DNA of 64,000 nucleotides from Larus michahellis (lineage: Eukaryota; Chordata; Aves; Charadriiformes; Laridae). The notes under the pieces were generated by a model. The model saw only the letters and a list, made by a program, of their open reading frames with translations, did not search any database and was not told the DNA's origin. The stretch covers positions 62,041,142 through 62,105,141 of the forward strand of contig NC_133896.1 in NCBI RefSeq assembly GCF_964199755.1, written 5' to 3'. This document shows, piece after piece, positions 62,501-64,000 of this stretch. The translations under genes and the position numbers were made by a program. Positions within the stretch are counted from its first letter, which is position 1. Each line of letters starts with the position of its first letter.

Positions 62501-64000
62501 CATTAATGGTTCCTGAGAAGTAAAGTGCTTGGCGTTTATAAAAATCTTAAATTTGGAGTTAGAAACGCATAACAGGAACTGGAAATATGGAGCTCTATAA
62601 TTTTTTTCTTGTTAAAAAAACACAAACAAGTGTCAAGAACTATTTAAGAAAAGGGGTGGCATTTACTTGTGTGATTATAAACTACTTTATCCTTTTTTTT
62701 CTTTAATGTAGTGATTGTCTAGCAGAAGAATTCACAGGTAGCAGTATCCTAGATACTTCTCAGAGGTGTAATATTTTGTTTGTTCTTTTCTTTTGAAGTT
62801 CCCTAAAATTGTAAGTTAAGTATAGTTTAGCAGGGAAGAAAAGGATAGCAGAATGGAAAATCCAAGTGTGTGTGTGTGTTCATCTCTGCTGTTCTCCCTG
62901 CGTTTCCTTCTTCCCTTCTTTGTTTCTTTAGGTGTACATTAATTTACAGAAGTATCAGATTTTGAGACTTCAGATTTTATAGCTGCCAATGCGAACAGCT
63001 ATGTGGAATGCATGGTTAACTCAAGTCCATCTAGAAATGTAAAGGCATTGGATTCTATTCTTTCTTTGCGGTGATAGCTAAAAACTGCATCTGAGGAATT
63101 TTGCAGTTACAGGAAAGTCAAATTCAGAAAGGATGGATAAAGGGACAAGACTTTTGAGTATACAAGGTTGCCAAAGACTTCAGTGTCTTTCTGGAGCTGA
63201 ATGCAGTTACATAGTTATAAACACTGCTTTTTTGGCATCTTCTCTACCAATAGGTGTACTTTTGAGAGGGCTTGTTGAAACAAGAGTTTTAATAAGGCTT
63301 ATAATTCCCTCCTGTAGAGAGAAAACACAGTTCTAGCCGAGAGTCCTCAACTACAGATGGTGATGGATTGGAACAGATCTGTTTATATCACCTGTACCGA
63401 AGTTGTGGCTTTAAAGGTAGGTTGTGACTGTAGCAAGTCTAGTCTGTTTTCCTTTTCTCATAAAGAGGAAGTGATAGACATCTTTCACAGAAAGGGAAAC
63501 TTCAGAGCTTACGCTTATCTTTAGTTAAATCTCATTGTACTCTTGAGTGCTAGTAGGAAACTGACCAACCTCGTATACCAAACAAAGGAGCTGTTTTGTT
63601 TTACTCTGAAATGTATCGTATCAGCCTGTGTTGGAGATTGGCTACTCCACCTGTGTGCACCTTAGGGATTGTTGCTGAATGATAGGAGTCCTATTTCCAA
63701 ATAGCTACAGAAGATACTCTGAATTCTACATTCTTCCTTGTTTCTTCTCTTCCGTCTGTCTCCCTTTCAAAATGTTCCAACTTGTCCAGGAAAAAGGCTG
63801 CTGTGCCAGCTTGCTTCTTGATCTTTTGTCATCCTTTTCCTTCTTGATGTTCTTGACCTGTAGTAGCTCCCTGATGTATTGCCCACCTTCTCATATGAAC
63901 TGTGTGGTTTGGTCTCCTTGACTTTCCTTGTAGTTAAGTTGCCTGTTGTGCTACTATGAAAGCTAGCCTTGAGTTTATGTGTACTGGTGATGTGATCTTC
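59286..64000 (+). CDS. PARP12: PARP12, CCCH zinc-finger mono-ADP-ribosyltransferase; 5' half only, exons 1-4 (3' partial)
   Basis: PARP12 (ARTD12, formerly ZC3HDC1) is an interferon-stimulated, RNA-binding mono-ADP-ribosyltransferase of Golgi and stress granules that restricts some RNA viruses. Exons are 59286-59587, 60751-60886, 62024-62318 and 63318-63416. They join in frame (phases 2, 0, 1) to 277 codons plus one base. Five CCCH fingers appear in the PARP12/ZAP arrangement: Cys70-Cys77-Cys81-His85, Cys87-Cys95-Cys104-His108, Cys148-Cys161-Cys167-His171, Cys173-Cys181-Cys187-His191, and the start of a fifth at Cys266-Cys274. HYNKGDGPSGSC and VCQYFLQGQCRFGSSCKRSH favour PARP12 over ZC3HAV1. 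WWE and catalytic exons lie beyond the window, which ends in intron 4. The start ATG has G at -3 and +4 and matches the family N-terminus. The promoter carries an ISRE. Confidence 0.95.
59588..60750 (+). other. PARP12: PARP12 intron 1
   Basis: The first about 750 bp continue the CpG island. It holds two long T runs (about 60163-60200), a C-rich/G4-capable tract (60331-60376), then ordinary AT-rich sequence to the acceptor. Long open frames on both strands here reflect GC content, not genes. Confidence 0.85.
60331..60376 (-). other. G-quadruplex-capable tract in PARP12 intron 1
   Basis: The plus strand has five or more runs of five or six C separated by short spacers, so the minus strand carries matching G runs that satisfy the usual G4 pattern (four G3+ runs with loops under about 12 bases). 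Confidence 0.6.
60751..60886 (+). CDS. PARP12: PARP12 exon 2
   Basis: Acceptor GACTTGTAG, donor GTGAGT at 60887. The first base completes Arg101, then residues 102-146. Cys104 and His108 (KECRFVHNFH) finish the second CCCH finger. The rest (LNSDELRQLLLQNDPSLLPE) is the helical linker conserved in PARP12 and ZAP. The exon closes in phase 0. Confidence 0.94.
60887..62023 (+). other. PARP12: PARP12 intron 2
   Basis: A 1.14 kb intron. Its one striking feature is a perfect inverted repeat at 61737-61806, listed separately. No exon or mobile element is recognised. Confidence 0.85.
61737..61806. repeat. Perfect inverted repeat: 33-bp arms, 4-base loop
   Basis: The left arm 61737-61769 begins GCAGACAACAACCTGCTGAC. 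The right arm 61774-61806 is its exact reverse complement, and the loop is ATGC. Pairing stops at both outer ends. In the PARP12 transcript this would fold into an uninterrupted 33-bp RNA hairpin. The sequence does not match CR1 or the LTRs seen here. Possible origins are a fold-back (template-switch) duplication, a tiny palindromic element or an RNA hairpin gene; I cannot tell which. Confidence 0.97.
62024..62318 (+). CDS. PARP12: PARP12 exon 3
   Basis: The acceptor is a long T-rich tract ending ACCCAAG; the donor is GTAAAT at 62319. It encodes residues 147-244 plus one base of Glu245. Two adjacent CCCH fingers (148-171 and 173-191) are complete. They are followed by the conserved helical segment EKLERQGMSSNIIEKLPSIY and the YDIKN run seen in PARP12. 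This is the most diagnostic exon in the window for the gene call. Confidence 0.96.
62319..63317 (+). other. PARP12: PARP12 intron 3
   Basis: A 1.0 kb intron with a short TG microsatellite near 62867-62879. Nothing else is recognised. Confidence 0.85.
63318..63416 (+). CDS. PARP12: PARP12 exon 4
   Basis: Acceptor CCTCCTGTAG, donor GTAGGT at 63417. Two bases complete Glu245, then residues 246-277 plus one base. A Ser/Thr-rich linker (KHSSSRESSTTDGDG) leads into LEQICLYHLYRSCGFK, the first half of the last CCCH finger before the WWE domains. The linker is diverged from mammals, while the finger half is well conserved. Too short for ordinary ORF calling. Confidence 0.9.
63417..64000 (+). other. 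PARP12: PARP12 intron 4, 5' part
   Basis: Follows donor GTAGGT and runs to the window end. No match to the expected next exon (rest of the last CCCH finger and the first WWE domain) was found here. Confidence 0.75.

Noticed and set aside
1..64000. CRISPR arrays, tRNA or rRNA genes, prokaryotic operons
   Set aside because: No direct-repeat/spacer pattern, no cloverleaf noticed by eye, and gene structure is plainly vertebrate. A tRNAscan run would be needed to exclude tRNA genes firmly.

Overview
This window looks like bird nuclear DNA. Five or six fragments of CR1, the dominant avian LINE, lie in both orientations, with two LTR-like retroviral remnants. Coding content is very low and exons are small, with canonical GT-AG junctions. 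No prokaryotic, viral or organellar gene organisation is visible. The species cannot be named from the sequence alone.

Only two genes are supported, arranged head to head about 26 kb apart. On the minus strand, 33415 down to 26330, is an SPIC orthologue (Spi-C, an ETS transcription factor of the PU.1 subfamily). Four coding exons join in frame to a 251-residue product ending in an intact ETS domain. On the plus strand, from 59286 to beyond the window end, is the 5' part of PARP12, an interferon-induced CCCH zinc-finger mono-ADP-ribosyltransferase. Exons 1 to 4 are present and encode the zinc-finger region. The WWE and catalytic exons must lie past base 64000. PARP12 starts in a CpG island with a GC box and a strong interferon-stimulated response element (ISRE/IRF site) about 90 bp before the ATG.

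Layout: 1-26.3 kb is gene-poor sequence with a possible LTR end at the left edge, two CR1 fragments, a long TTCC microsatellite, an AAATG/AAATC pentanucleotide array and a possible dispersed repeat near 18.5-19.0 kb. 26.3-33.4 kb is SPIC, with CR1 pieces in its introns. 33.5-58.9 kb is a gene desert with an AT-rich block, a diverged ERVL-like LTR (about 37 kb), a CR1 (39.6-40.1 kb) and a well-bounded solo LTR (55514-56039). 58.9-64 kb is the PARP12 promoter and 5' half, with a perfect 33-bp-arm inverted repeat in intron 2.

Both genes have macrophage or innate-immune roles in vertebrates, but joint regulation is inference only. In humans they lie on different chromosomes (12 and 7), so the desert between them should contain a synteny junction relative to mammals. 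I found no wholly new gene system. The most unusual structures are the intronic palindrome, the SPIC-PARP12 neighbourhood and a CR1 insertion ending 12 bp from a SPIC splice donor.
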